A stretch of DNA of 64,000 nucleotides from Smallanthus sonchifolius (Eukaryota; Streptophyta; Magnoliopsida; Asterales; Asteraceae). The stretch is taken from assembly GCA_023525975.1 (NCBI GenBank), contig CM042023.1:16603501-16667500 (forward strand), given 5' to 3'. The notes beneath the pieces were generated by a model. That model was given only the letters and a program-made list of their open reading frames with translations. It did no database searches and was not told where the DNA came from. Positions within the stretch are counted from its first letter, which is position 1. Each line of letters opens with the position of its first letter. The position numbers and the translations under genes were made by a program. Below are positions 10,108 to 22,900 of the stretch, piece by piece.

Positions 10108-11202
10108 GGGGCTGTTTGGCAACTTCTGAACCAGTAAGTGCTGAACCAGTAAGAGGTCTGAATGGGTAAGAGACTCTGAACCAGTTAAGTGTTGAACCAT
10201 TAGTGCTGTTTGGTTAGGCCTCTGAATGACTGTGCATAATGACTATTTTACCCCTCTAAAATTTTTTGTGATGAACGAGCTATTTTGTCGATTACCAACT
10301 GATAGTTTCCACACACCATAATATCTTCAAGATCAACATCTTATAGTAATTAAGGATAAATACAAATAGGGGTAGCTAAGAATGTTTAGCTGAAATTATG
10401 GTAATTAATGAAAAGGTTTAACTGAAGTTTGGGGGTTAGGTTAAGATCCGAAAATGGGATCTGAAATCCAACTAGTGAAATTACATCCAACTAATGAAAT
10501 TACCAATTCCAACACACCATTGAACACTCAATGCAGCGTTTAAAGAAGAAGCCTTCACAACAAACTATGGAGTGCTTGCCCGAGGATAATAAGTAACCTC
10601 AAAGGTTTGACCATTTGCAGCAAGTGATGTAGCTTCAATAACATCTTCAGGCCTCACTTTTCCCTTTCCACTACAATTACCATTTCTACCATTTTGAATC
10701 AATTTATTCCCCGCTTGAACAGGGGGATCTACTGAATAATCACAAGCTCGCATCAACGATTTGCTCCTCAATGAGGCCGAAGCTCGTGGTGGCAGTGGTG
10801 GAAGCTCGCATCAACGAATTACTCCTCAACAAGGCCGAAGCTCGTGGCCTCGTGTGACCTAGTTTTCGATGGCGCAACCACCGACGGTGGAGGTGGTGGA
10901 AGGTAGTGAAGGTGGCAGCGGTGGTGAAGGTTGTGGTATTGGTGGTGAAGTCGTGATCGGTTGTGACGGTGATGTATGATCTAGAGGTGGCTGTGGTGTG
11001 GTGGGGTTAAAGCTCGTCAGATCTGAATGGGAGGGTGGGTAAAATTGTCTATTTTTTCATTCAGACTCATATTTTAGCTGAACCATTCAGATCTGAATGA
11101 AGCCATTAAGAGGTGGCTTTTTTTTGAACCAAACACATTAACCTCTGACCGATTCAGAGGTGAGGTCTGAATGAAGCCATTCAGATGCAAACAAACAGCG
11201 CC
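10108..11202. mobile_element. Tourist/Harbinger-like non-autonomous element carrying a host gene fragment
   Basis: Ends are GGGGCTGTTTGG at the left and the complement of GGCGCTGTTTGT at the right, with TAA at 10105-10107 and 11203-11205. These are the terminal motif and 3-bp target duplication typical of PIF/Harbinger Tourist elements. Subterminal TCTGAATG/CATTCAGA repeats recur at both ends. No transposase is present. The interior (10565-10771) carries an auxin-response-factor fragment, and 10750-10850 holds a tandem duplication of an AAGCTCGCATCAACGA-type phrase. Confidence 0.8.
10565..10771 (-). pseudogene. captured auxin response factor (ARF) fragment
   Basis: The minus-strand translation reads KVRPEDVIEATSLAANGQTF and then EVTYYPRASTP. 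This is the highly conserved opening of the Auxin_resp (ARF middle) domain just after the B3 DNA-binding domain. The upstream residues SLMRACDYSVDPPVQAG fit no domain well. Only this one exon-like piece is present, without B3 or PB1 domains, so it cannot act as a transcription factor. It lies wholly inside the Tourist-like element, pointing to transposon capture. Which ARF subgroup it came from is not settled; the YYPRAST wording resembles the ARF10/16/17 type. Confidence 0.75.
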
Positions 11203-11205
11203 TAA

Positions 11206-12777
11206 ATAATTTTGGCAAGTGTGAGCATTCATCCTCAGCCATTTTCCCCAAAAACCAATTCTACATTGAAATTACACGCGGACCTCTTTCTTCTGCCCGA
11301 TCCATCTTCTATTCGGGTTAGAAGCCCATTAAGAATCTTCTTATAAACCCTAAGATAGATACATCACATCCTTTGCTCTTCTTCTTCAAGATCTACGATT
11401 CAAATTCAGATGTCCAGGTCTTCCGATTTCTGATTTCACTTCTTTTCCGATTTCTAATTTCAGTTCTAACACTTTTTGTCATATATATTTTCAGATGTCC
11501 AGGTCTCCCGATTTCAGATTTCAGTTCGTATATATGTTAACCTGCTGTCCAGGTACCTTCCGATTTGATAATAGCGATTGTGATATAGCACGAATCATAT
11601 TCATCAACTGTATATGTTAACCTGATTTCTTTCATTTGCAAATAGAGTTTTGAAGCTGGACATCAATGAGCAATTGCAGTGGTGGTGGATCCAATCCAGA
11701 GTGTATATGCTAACCTGATGTCCAGGTAAATTCCGATTTGTTAACCTGATTTTTCAATCCAGAGTGCGTTTATGGGTTTGCATAATAGAGATTTAAAAAT
11801 TATTTGGGGCTTTCAAGTTGCTTGATTCATTTGATGGGCACCCTTTTTAGCTAATAGTTTTGTTTTAGGCCCAAAACAGAGAAAGGGAGTAGAAGCTTAC
11901 AAGCGTTTTTGATTGATTTTTGTTAACTTTGAATGTCTATTCTTAACTTTTTTCCTAATGTTGAAGGTTGTTATGTAGTTTTCTGGAATTTTCGTCACGC
12001 CTCCGACCCGTTTCAGTTTGGATTTATTACTGGTTTTTCTGGTGCTTGCTCTTATAGGCAGCTTTCTTTGTGTGTACAATATGTTGCTATCACACATACA
12101 TTTATGCATATGAATGCGACAGAATTCAAACCACATGTTGTCAATTTCTTGGAGATCATGTGAAATTCAGTCCTATTTGTAGTGAACAAACATCATATAA
12201 TATTTTTGCGTGAAGTTCTGTTTTACACTTTGAACCTAAAGATTTGTTTTGTTTTGTTTGTGGGTTATTTGATTCAATTTTGGTTAATTCCATGTCACTG
12301 TTTGGTTAATTGTTTGTGTGTTATTTGATTCATTTTTGGTTAATCAATTTAGTTTGTCACTCAGTAGATTACTAAACAGGTAGTTTTATTTTACATTTTA
12401 ATAATCAATTTCATTGTATACGATATAAACCAATATTTCTGTCAAAAGACTTTGTATATTTGGCCCAACGATAAAACTAATCATGACCACTCTAAATTTT
12501 AATAATCAAGATTCAAGTATATAGTTTTCTTTTTTTTTTTTTGTTAAAAACCAGCGGAAAGCTAATGGTGTCCGGGTTAGTCGGCTCAACGGATTCGACT
12601 CTAATGGTGCGGAGCGGGGGAAAGAAGAAGGGATTTGAGATTGGGTGGACTATTTGCAGAAATTTCAAAAAAAATAAAAATATATATATATTAAATGGAC
12701 CAATTGTCAGGAGACACGTGTACCACTAGGATGTCAGTACTGTAGTAACCAACATCCTACTTTTATATATACTATAA
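11206..12777. other. intergenic sequence with promoter-like block and short phrase repeats
   Basis: No gene supported. It opens with a promoter-like block at 11333-11353, then a phrase AGATGTCCAGGTC-TCCGATTTC repeated near 11407 and 11493, with a looser copy, CTGATGTCCAGGTAAATTCC, near 11715. The open frame 11933-12163 shows no recognisable domain. There is a poly-T run near 12530. Confidence 0.5.
11333..11353 (+). promoter_or_regulatory. site II element and telo-box pair
   Basis: AGCCCA (the reverse of TGGGCT, site II) at 11333-11338 is followed seven bases later by AAACCCTAA (telo-box) at 11345-11353. The pair typifies promoters of ribosomal-protein and other growth-linked plant genes. No matching reading frame follows, so this may be the 5' end of a lost or non-coding transcription unit. 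Confidence 0.45.
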
Positions 12778-12945
12778 CTAGGTTAAAATCCCGTGTATTA
12801 CACGGGTTGATAAAATGTAATATTATATAGTTGGTAATAAAAAAATTGTATTTAATAAGAGAGAGAAGCGGGAAAAAATGGTGAGAAGAGATGTGGACTG
12901 GACGTGACACGTGACAAATTATTTTTATTTATTATATAGTATAGA
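12778..12945 (-). mobile_element. Helitron, 168 bp (non-autonomous)
   Basis: Read on the minus strand it starts TCTATACTATATAATAAATA. It ends with a hairpin CCCGTGTAATACACGGG, then ATTTTAA and the terminal CCTAG, inserted between A and T. These are the hallmark Helitron ends: 5' TC, 3' CTAG, hairpin about 10 bases before the end, AT target. The 5' end matches those at 24975 and 47018. Confidence 0.85.
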
Positions 12946-13984
12946 TATAGAATGCATAATATTTCAAATAGGGTAGGTAAATGCCAAAAAAATTCATTTA
13001 TACCAAAATGTAATCCTATAAAAGTAGAACTCGCCCCTATCAACTAAAGTATTACCCTCACAATGGGGTGTTAGTGTTTGTGAGTTGATGGGTTAAAATT
13101 GAAATCCGAATAGAACATTTATTCATGTCAAAGATATCAATCTTGGTCCGGACATACTTAAAAGCATGTCACTTGAACATTACCTTTTTAATTGTTTATT
13201 TAAAGTAGTCAAATGGATTGGTGAGTTAAAACGGATTGTTGGGTTGTAAATGAGCCGTGATAAAGTTGGAAAGGGGTTGACGGGTTAAACACATTAGTTA
13301 TGTTTTTTATACTTTTAATACTAGTTTCAAACGGATTGACCAGATTACTTTCGGTACAACCCAAACACGACCAATTTATATAACATGTTGAATTCTTGAC
13401 TCGTTTACTTCGGTACAACCCGAACGTGACCTGTTATTGAATGGGTTAGAGATCATAATAACTCTAAAGCCGTTATACTGCAAAACATATGATCAAATTA
13501 TACCCCTAGCCCAAATGCCTGTGCCAAAAGTCGAGTTCTTTTTTAATATAACTTGTAGGCATATTTTTCAAATTAACCATCTTTTTGGGATGTAATATAT
13601 CCATAGTCATGTCAGAAAGAAATCACTGTTATAGTTAAAAAAACATACAAAACAACATGGTCACGCATCCCACTTCATTAGGTTTAGTTCCCATTATACG
13701 CGGGTCTACTATCACGTATCACCTTTTCAATGCGTATCCGAATTGGTTTGAATAATGTATTGTAACATGTGCTTTAATAATTCCTGAAACAAAATGAACA
13801 AATGAACTGTACATTGGTTGGCTCAAAATTTGACAAAAACCTATGACTACAAGTACAGGTAAAGAGCTAAGTGCATTTTTAACATACAAAGGGTAATAAA
13901 ACAGAAGAAAATGACCAAAAAAATGAAACCTTGTTGAAAGCACTCTTGTTTCAAACACAAGTTGGGTAATATATATTTACACCG
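12946..13984. other. intergenic, 3' side of SEC16
   Basis: No gene seen. It contains phrases of the form ACGGATTGNCNGGTTNNA repeated loosely between 13210 and 13440. The SEC16 3' UTR and poly(A) site should fall just below 13985, but no clear signal was singled out. Confidence 0.5.
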
Positions 13985-16900
13985 TTAAAGATCCACGTCT
14001 TGTAGGTCATCATTGATCATCGATGAGTGCATCAAACCGGGTGGTTCACTTGGCATGAATGATTCTCCCTTGTTGGAGAAAGAGAAGCTTTGTTCGTTCC
14101 CACCCCATGAAGCTATTCTTCGCGTGCCAGGTGGCATGGCTGTTCCTGCTTCTGAAACATTATCCATGCTTGAAAACTTTTGCCTGGCCATGGCTGAAGA
14201 CGGTTGTGGAAGAGGCTGGAAGGAGTTGTTTTCTATGCCTTCAGTGGCTGGTGACTGTTCGGTTGAGGTTGAGAATGATGATGGTGATGGTGTGGGGACG
14301 AATAATTTAGGGTTGGTGTTTGTGGCGGGCTTGATGGTTGAAGTAGGAGGTGAGTGGAACAAGTTGGTTGGGTTTCCACCACCACCCGGGTTGAAAGTGT
14401 CAACATACCTGCCAATACAACACCATAAAGTTATAATTATATTGGAATTTCATCAGTGAATCAAAAGTGATTTGTGGTGATATTGTATCAAGTCACCTTG
14501 CTCGAACCCCGAGCCTTGAACGTGCGGAGAATTGATTAGAGGTGGCAGTAGGAATGGGTGGAATTCCTGAAGTGTGTCCCGCGGTGGACATTGGGCTTGG
14601 GCTTGTAAAGCCCGTGGTGCTTCCTTCACTATTTAAAGCAGTGTTTAAGTTGTAATTATCTCCTCCATTCTGGAAAGTTGCCATTGTTGGTGGTGGAGGA
14701 AGGGCCGCTTCCTCTGCTGGCGGATCAACGCCTTCTTCTACCCATCTCTTCAGTTTTTCATCATAATAGAACTTATTTGTATCCCCCAATTTTGCCTAAA
14801 AAGCACACCATTAATTATCTAACACTTGAAGGGAGGCAACCAAACACAAGTATATTTAATTTGTAAATGCGCACAGATGATAGTTAGATGGTTACCTGTT
14901 TGTCCCCACGAGGCTTTAGAACTAATTCCACCGTCTTTTGAAGTAGCTGGGTGCCAAAGGCGAAGCGACCAAAGCGTGAAGATGCTTTATTATTATTTTG
15001 TGACTCACTAGACTTCACCTTTGACGGATCATCAACCTGTCACAAATTATAAAAGTTGGCATAAACCCCTAGTCCTACCAGTTAGTTGGAAAATGGATAG
15101 AAAAGAAGTTACCTGCTTGGGAGATCGGCCAAAGTCGGGTTCTGAAACACTTCTGTTGTGAATTATCTTTTTGTTTGCATCATCTGACCACTGATTTATA
15201 GGCTCCATTGATGCTGAGGGCACTAATGACGACATTGCCATCGTTGACTGACTAGTAGATACCCTAGGCTCTGCTGGTTGGTATTGGTGTTGATGATGAT
15301 GGTCATGTTGCATATTACCAACAGATGTTGATGGTACAGGTGGTGGTAGGCCCCCCCCAACTACACGATGTGCAGTGCTATCGATAAGGTTGAGCAGTTT
15401 ACCAGCTATTTTACCAGCAGCTAATTTTGTTGAGAATCCACCCTATGGAAGATGGTGAAATTCTACATTAGAACAAAATCAAGAATTCATCAAGTACAGA
15501 TGAAAAGGGCACCTGTTGGTGAGCTTTTATCCTCTCCTCTAAAGAAGAAGCCATTTGTCTCCATGTTTCTACCTCAGGAGCTCGGCCCGTTTTTATTGAT
15601 TTTGATACTGATTGACAGTACCTGAAATATTCAAACAATATCAATAATTTTAATGAAGGAATCTCTCCGTGAATGATCTAAGAAAAACAAGTGTTTTGAT
15701 GCGTGCGTACTTTAGTGAGTCAGAAACTCGTCCAACTTCAGCCAGCATGTAAGCATATAAAAGCTTATATGGTTGAAACGGTAGCAAGGTGAACTGAGAG
15801 TTCCCTAGAAGTTTTGCATATTCATACATCTCTGTTCTCTGCATGCATTCATAATACCAAGTTACAGTTATTTCAATCAACTTATTAGGTTATGCATACA
15901 TTGTTAGGGTTATGGAGTCTCGAATAAGAGGAGTCGGCCCTAATGGGCCTCTTCTCTATGATTTGAGCCTAACTTGGAGAACAAGTTAGAAACCCTAGGT
16001 TTTATCTATATATATACCCTATGTTGTAATTATAATCTTGCGCACCAGTTAATGATATAATTCTACTTGCAGCCCGTGGACGTAGGTCCCCCACTGGGAC
16101 CGAACCACGTAAAATTCTTGTGTCATGTATTTTCTGTTTTATAATCGTTTGTGCATTGTGTGTTGGTTCCGCTGCGCCGCTTGGTTCCTAACAAGTGGTA
16201 TCAGAGCTTTTGGCTCGTTGTTACACACGATATTGCACGGAATAACGATTCGCAAAGGAAAACCCTAGCTGCTACAGTACCGCCGCCGCCGTGAACAGTG
16301 TTTTCCGGTTGCTCAAAAGGGGAAAGAAAACCGGGTTGTTTTGGAGGAAAACATGGCTGTTTCGGAAGAAAACAGGGCTATTTCGGGGTTGTTTTTGGAG
16401 TGATTTTGCAATTAGAGTTCCTATTTTGGATCTCTTGAAGTTGCTGGTTTCACTCGGGTTTGCAGGTGAAGCGTTGGGTCGGGAGTCTCGGGTTTTCTGG
16501 TATCGCGGGTATAAAAAGGTTTGATTGAGTACTGGATTGAAACTCTAGAAGCGGCTGATTAGAGTTTTTGGTTTAAACTCTTGGATTCGCCGGGTAAAAG
16601 GTTGAAGTTTTTGTTTCAGTTCGGGTTTTTTGACTGTTTATTATCAACCATAAATTGGGGAACCGGGTTATGTGAAATTCAGTATCGGGTTTAGATTTGT
16701 CTGCGAGGTTTATTGCAGGAGCAAATCGGTCATTTGACAATGTTCGGTAGAAGATCCGTCAAGTTCAGGCCCGTGCCATTGCTGTGTTTGTTTCACTGTT
16801 TCGATTTGTTTCCTGTTTGCTATTTATAGCTGAAGACGGGATGGGTGTAATCGAAGGTTTGGCGGTTTGGATTCCGGTTGGTTGGTTTTGTCAAAAAAAA

Positions 16901-19900
16901 CTTGGTTGTGGTACTGCGGGATAAAACCGGTGAAAATGGAACCAGCAGGTTTGGAATGATTTGGGTTTTAAGTATTCTGGTTCTGGTGTGCTGGTGACGA
17001 CATAAGTGAAAAAAGGGAAGTTAGGTGATATTTGCAGGGTTGAAAGATTTTTTCGGTTAGGGTTAGATGATCGGGTGTACGATCACGGAATCCTTGGTAC
17101 CGTTTGCTTTCATGAAAGCTCTGCTGCTGTTATAACCGTTTGCCGGTTAGCTGGTCTAGAACTGTGAAGTTGTTTCTTGTTCGGTGGTGATCAGTGGTAC
17201 GACATTTAGCATGGGTTGGGATAACAGGGACAGTGGGAGCTGAGCATAGTTGACTTGGTGGAGCTGCATGGAGGTATCGGACATTCTTTAGAGTCGATAT
17301 CAAAGATGGTAAATTTTGCTTCTGAGAATGTGTACGGGTTGATGCATTGGGACTCGGTGAAGGCAGTGAAGACTCATGGGTTCGAGATTCTGGCATACTT
17401 CATTTCATGTTACCCACTGTAGTGAAGTATTGGTGAATCTAACTGAAGACTTTGGGAAGGTACAGATTTACGTATCGCTGGAAGAAGGGAACCAACTTTC
17501 GAGTATTAAAGTCTTGGCTCGCTGCATTGGGTAGAGCTAAGTGGATTCATTTTACAAGAGTGAATCCTGGAGCCACGTGGATGTCAGCTGAGTGCATTCG
17601 AAGGTTTAAACCAGATCAGGGGTTTTGAGAACAGTGGGAGCATGGGGCGTGTTCTGGGTACAGTTCAAAACACCGTTGGGTTTTGAAGACCGAATTTCCG
17701 AATGAAAAATCTCTCCTGGGTTCTTGCAGGTTTTGGAGAGTGGTGTTTCCTCTGGAAGTCTCTGGAGCAGGTAGTTTGAACCAGTGGGAGCCGGTTGAGA
17801 TTGAGGATAAGTCAATGGCAGGTTTTGCTATGGATGGGTCAGTGATGACTGTTGGGTTGAGCTCGGGGGGAGCTTCAACCGGCTCTTCTAGTAATTAAGA
17901 AGAGGGCTGCTGTAACTAGGAGAATTAGATTGAAGTCTTAGCATGATTATGGGAACTGAAGGCTTGGAGGACTTCTGTTATTTGAAATCTTAGCTTATTC
18001 TTAGGAGCTGGAGGCTTAAGAACTTCTGATATTGAAGTTTTAGCTTGTTCTTGGAATTGGAGGCTTGGAGGATTTCTGTTTTGAAGATTACTGGAGTTAC
18101 TGATTACAGGGTTTTGCTTGGATGGTTGATTGAGGATTGCTTGAGCCTCCAAGTGGGAGATTGTTAGGGTTATGGAGTCTCGAATAAGAGGAGTCGGCCC
18201 TAATGGGCCTCTTCTCTATGATTTGGGCCTAACTTGGAGAACAAGTTAGAAACCCTAGGTTTTATCTATATATAAACCCTATGTTGTAATTGTAATCTTG
18301 CGCACCAATTAATGATATAATTCTACTTGCAGCCCGTGGACGTAGGTCCCCCACTGGGACCGAACCACGTAAAATTCTTGTGTCATGTATTTTCTGTTTT
18401 ATAATCGTTTGTGCATTGTGTGTTGGTTCCACTGCGCCGCTTGGTTCCTAACATACATATCTACTTAAACTAAAAAATAGCATAAAGCAAAGCTAATAAA
18501 CAAGTAGAGAGTTAAACTATACAAAAGGCACTAAGAATAAAAGAAGCTAAGTTAGATAGGGTAAATGCAAATGGAACTAGTCACTAAGGTGAGGTGGCAC
18601 CTGAATAGCTTCTGGACTGGCATACGTGCGGGGATGTTTCCAGTGATCAGCACCAATCAGACACAGCCTAGCAGTGTCTGAATATGGCTCAAAGTTTGCT
18701 TCTGCAACTATGTAGCAAATGTGTGCCGCGATAATCTGGATCAATTGTGATCAGAAGTCATAAACTCGAACAGAACTCAATGGCATATATTCATATTGTG
18801 CAACACTTACATTACTCCTTTCTTTCCATAAACAATCTCCAAGATGGATAAGCACCAGTTCATCATCTTTGGTTCTGTTAGCAGTGATCATTGCCAAATT
18901 CTCTTCCCAGTTTTCAAGCATACAATTAGCACCAGCTTGAGCCTATAGCAAAACAAGAAGTCAGCAGAGTCAAGTGCAACACACCTGGCCATGAATTACT
19001 AGATTCTTCACTCTCCTCCCTTTTTTACATAAAATTAAAGACCAAGAGGTGCAAAACTTTCATTTTATATAAAATTTAAGACACGATGACTGAAAATAGA
19101 ATGAGAAACCAGGAAAATTACATATCTACCTAGATTACCTGTGCAGGCTGTTGAGACATATTAGTTACAGCACCAGGAATTATGCCATCTGTTGTAGTTT
19201 CATTCGAAAAAGCATCTGCAGGTTGACCAGCAATAAGCAGGCATAACGTCCGCAAAGGTGACCCTGCTACCAACTGACGAAGAGCCATTTTCCTGACAGT
19301 ATCCACATAAAACTGCAATAAAGAACCCCAACCCCATTCCACACCGTAAAGAAATTAAAAGGTAAGTAAACTATTGACAATAAATGAGCATCAATCGATA
19401 TGGAAAATATTAGTCAAGAAAAAGCAAGATGATAGAAAGAGGAAATTCAAAGGGGAGAGATGGATAGAAAACCTGATCGCCAAGTTGGGCAGCGAGAACA
19501 AGTGCTGGGCCCCATAGTTGACCCTCTTGTGCACGTTGAAGGGCCTCTATCTTTCTACCAGAAACCAGCAGAGTTTGGACTTCCACAGCAGTTAACTAAA
19601 TTAAATTTATCCATAAGCAACATGGGAAGATGAAACGCTTAGTAAATGGTTGTTAAAAGATGATGCATACTTAGTAAATGGCTGTTAAAAGATGATGCGT
19701 ACCTGAATCTCTCTTTCTGAAGGTAATTGTTGCAAGCATTTGCTGAAGTGACCATAATCACTACTCTTCCTCACAGATGCAAAAAGTCTAGCAACAGCAA
19801 CTTCTGGAGCATCATTTTCCTGTTGAAGTTCCAAAATCACCAAATTCCACATTCATGTTGGTAGCAAATCACTTATTTAAGAACTAATAAGGCAATCAAA

Positions 19901-22900
19901 TTTCTCAAGTCAAAATGTAACTAACATAAGTTGATCTGATGAGTGCATACAATGCAAAGAGAGGCTAACGTTAGTACTATAATATTGGCCACAGAGTAAA
20001 AGCATAGACCATTGCACACCATTCTATTGATCGATAAGATATTTTAGTTAAATCTCAACAACCTCTCCTCATTTCTAATTCTACATATCCTTGTGTGTGT
20101 CGGCGCACACCTAATAATTTGCATTTCTGTTGTACTCATAGTGGCCAATACTCTCCCCATAAATCATATAACACGGATATCTGACACCTTTCTGTAAAAT
20201 TTTCCCATCAACTTCAATGGAATTACAAAGACAAAGACAGACACATAATGCATGTTGGCATGGCATTCACCATGCATGTATCCTAGGACTAACGTCGTCA
20301 TCACTCATCAGTGGCACTATGTCAAATTCTTCTGGGTAGTGAAATAATGCATGTGTAGGTTCCGGGAATAGGATGTGCACCATGTCAAATTCTTCCGGGT
20401 AGTGAAATTTTTTATATAGTGCTGGTGCTACTGGTCATATAAGTGCAACGTTACAGTGCTACTAGTGCAATTCAGTCCTGAGTCTACCCCTGATTATCAT
20501 CAATCTACGTCCTCAAGTAACATCATCATCAATCTCCATGTCCCCAAGTTACAGACACACTCACTCTTGAATCACAGGGTTATAGGCTAAAACCCAATAC
20601 AGGAACAACTACTTTAGTGGTGTCGGTATCAAGGATGTAAGAAAGACCATTGAATCAAAGTTACATAAACCAAGCAAACCTGAATCATTCTAAAATAACA
20701 TATGAAGAGACTTAAGTAACATTTTTTATCCTCAATAAACAACACCAGTGAAACTGCACTTCAAAGTGGAAATTCAGCTACTCCTTCCAAACATCTTATA
20801 GCATGTATATTCTTGTTATTACTATTTTTTATCGCCTAATTTTTCCAGTGAGGTGCATATTATCATGGACAAAAAGCTACTCAGTTTACAAAAGACAGGC
20901 AATATGAAAGAGTTACAACATACTCTTTATGGAAAGACGAATAGTCTTGATTGGTTTCAAGTGGGTTTGATCCTTATTTGAGTGAAGTTTACCTTTGATG
21001 TAGCGTCAGTACCAAAAGGTGAACGCAATTTCCCGTAGTGCTGTGAAGCTATTTTCAGCAGAGAAAGGAGCAACTTTAAAACTTCACTATTCCTATAATC
21101 CATGTCAGAGTGTGTAATCCTCTCATCAATCCATTTACTCAACTCTTTACTCCCGACATTTCCAGCAGCCAGTGGACCCGGAAGGGATTGCAAACCTAGA
21201 GTCTCAAAGTAATCACATACGCCGCTTGCTCCATTAGCCCCCCCAGTGAAAACTTCGGCCAGGTTATGAACAGAAATTGACCCACCATTTGAACCCTTCA
21301 TCAAACAAACAAGCATTTAACGGTTCAGCCCTTCAAGACAATATCTTAGGTGGATCGAAACAAATAATGTGAAATGAAAATTTATAAGCTAACCTGGCTT
21401 CCATAGGATGGGTTCATAAGAGTGGTACTATCTTTCATCACAATTAATTTTCCACCAAAACCAAAAGTAACCAACGCATGAGGAGGGGCCCCAGCTGATG
21501 ACCTGCCTGCAGTAGATAATTGCTGGGAATAACTTGATTGATTCTGACCGCCATAGGTTTTTGGGATATTCATCATCTCACTTTGCTTAAACGTAGACTG
21601 ACTGAATGGCTGATTAAAGTTTCCACTAGGAACAAAGGATTGGGCTCCAGGGAACTCATTACTAACCTGTCCAGGTCTTGAAAAAGATGACGCTGTTCCC
21701 CCATAATGAAAATATTGATTAACACGGTTATCTGAAGGAAAACTATTACCATGGGAACCTTGGTTGCCTGTAAAATCAGTATTAGGTTGCCCCCATATAG
21801 TTGATACTTGCTGTTCAACATTACTCAAAGACCCTTTCAACTTGTTGTAGTCTTGTCCTTGGCTACTAAAACCTTCAAATCCAGACTGCATGCCATATGC
21901 TTTCTCATCATTTCCATAATTTCCAGAAAACCCATTTTGATTAACCTGGTCCTGGGCAGGTTGCCACATAGTTGATCCTTGCTGTTCAACATTACCAAAA
22001 GACCCTTTCCAATTGTAATCTTGCCCTTGGCTGCTAAAGACTTCAGAACCAGACTGCTTATCTAACTGACCCTGCTCGCCATAAGTTTTCGGATCATTTC
22101 CATATGAAGTAATATTTGCGGAAAACCCATTTTGATTGACCTGGTCATGGTCTTGAACAACTAGTCCAGAATTATATGCATCCAAAGAGCACCATTCTTG
22201 AGTGTTCATGTCATAATACCAACCAGGGTATTGGGGATCAAAAACCATATGAGAGGGATACCCGTTGTTTTCTTGTGAAACAGAATTCCAACTTGTGACA
22301 CTTTCATTTGTGCCTTTCTCTGCTACAGCCCCCACAACGGATTGAGTCGTTTGTTGCAAGTAAGACACCTCATTGGAAACTGTCCATTCAGAAGCAGTGT
22401 TTAAGCCGTATGCCCCTTGTACATTTGCTGCAGCATCATCTACTTGATACCATTGCCCAGTGTTTGCATCATACTTCCATCCCGGATAAAGATTCTCCCA
22501 GTACTGACTGCAATTTGGATCCTGACCACCACTACTTTGTTCCCCAGTAGTATCATAAGCCTGTACCTCCTGAAATTGATGCGAGTTGTAACTAATATTC
22601 TCCATATGCAAGGAATCGTCGACTACACTGCTGCTGCCCGATACAACATTCTGTTGGCTACTAACCAGGTCACCTCTTTCCCCTGTTTGTTCAACCAAAT
22701 CATCTCCAAATTCAGTGAAAAAGTCGCTATACGATCCAAACCCATTACTGCCTTTCTCCACATGCTTAGAAGTGAAAGCAGCCCACTGCACTTCCTTAAC
22801 ACCAGTAGCATCTCCAGATCCATGGTTCCCGCTAGCTGTAGAATCCAATGGCTCCTCCAATCCAGATGCATCAGTATTAGGTTCTTCGTTCAAGCTATCA

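Larger units (their letters stand above)
15902..18453 (+). mobile_element. non-autonomous LTR retrotransposon in SEC16 intron 7
   Basis: Two 292-bp LTRs beginning TGTTAGGG and ending CCTAACA differ at five positions, about 98.3% identity by eye. Target duplication TACAT lies at 15897-15901 and 18454-18458. The primer-binding site TGGTATCAGAGC is at 16196-16207, and a purine tract AAGTGGGAGA lies just before the 3' LTR. The internal 1.97 kb shows no gag, protease, integrase or RT motif and no open frame above about 90 codons. It is therefore a TRIM/LARD-like parasite needing proteins in trans. It is inserted antisense to the host gene between exons 7 and 8, whose splice sites are intact. Confidence 0.92.

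Noticed and set aside
11933..12163. 76-codon open frame
   Set aside because: No family resemblance, no supporting splice or promoter structure, and a similar-sized frame on the other strand.
14013..14459. 148-codon plus-strand open frame
   Set aside because: Shadow of SEC16 exons 12-13, whose minus-strand reading matches the family.
16291..16524. 77-codon open frame inside the SEC16 intronic element
   Set aside because: Repetitive K/R/F-rich translation with no gag or other known motif. The element is better described as non-coding.
17360..17395. GGTTCGAGATTC, a tRNA B-box-like phrase
   Set aside because: It is inside the SEC16 intronic LTR element, with no A box or cloverleaf around it.
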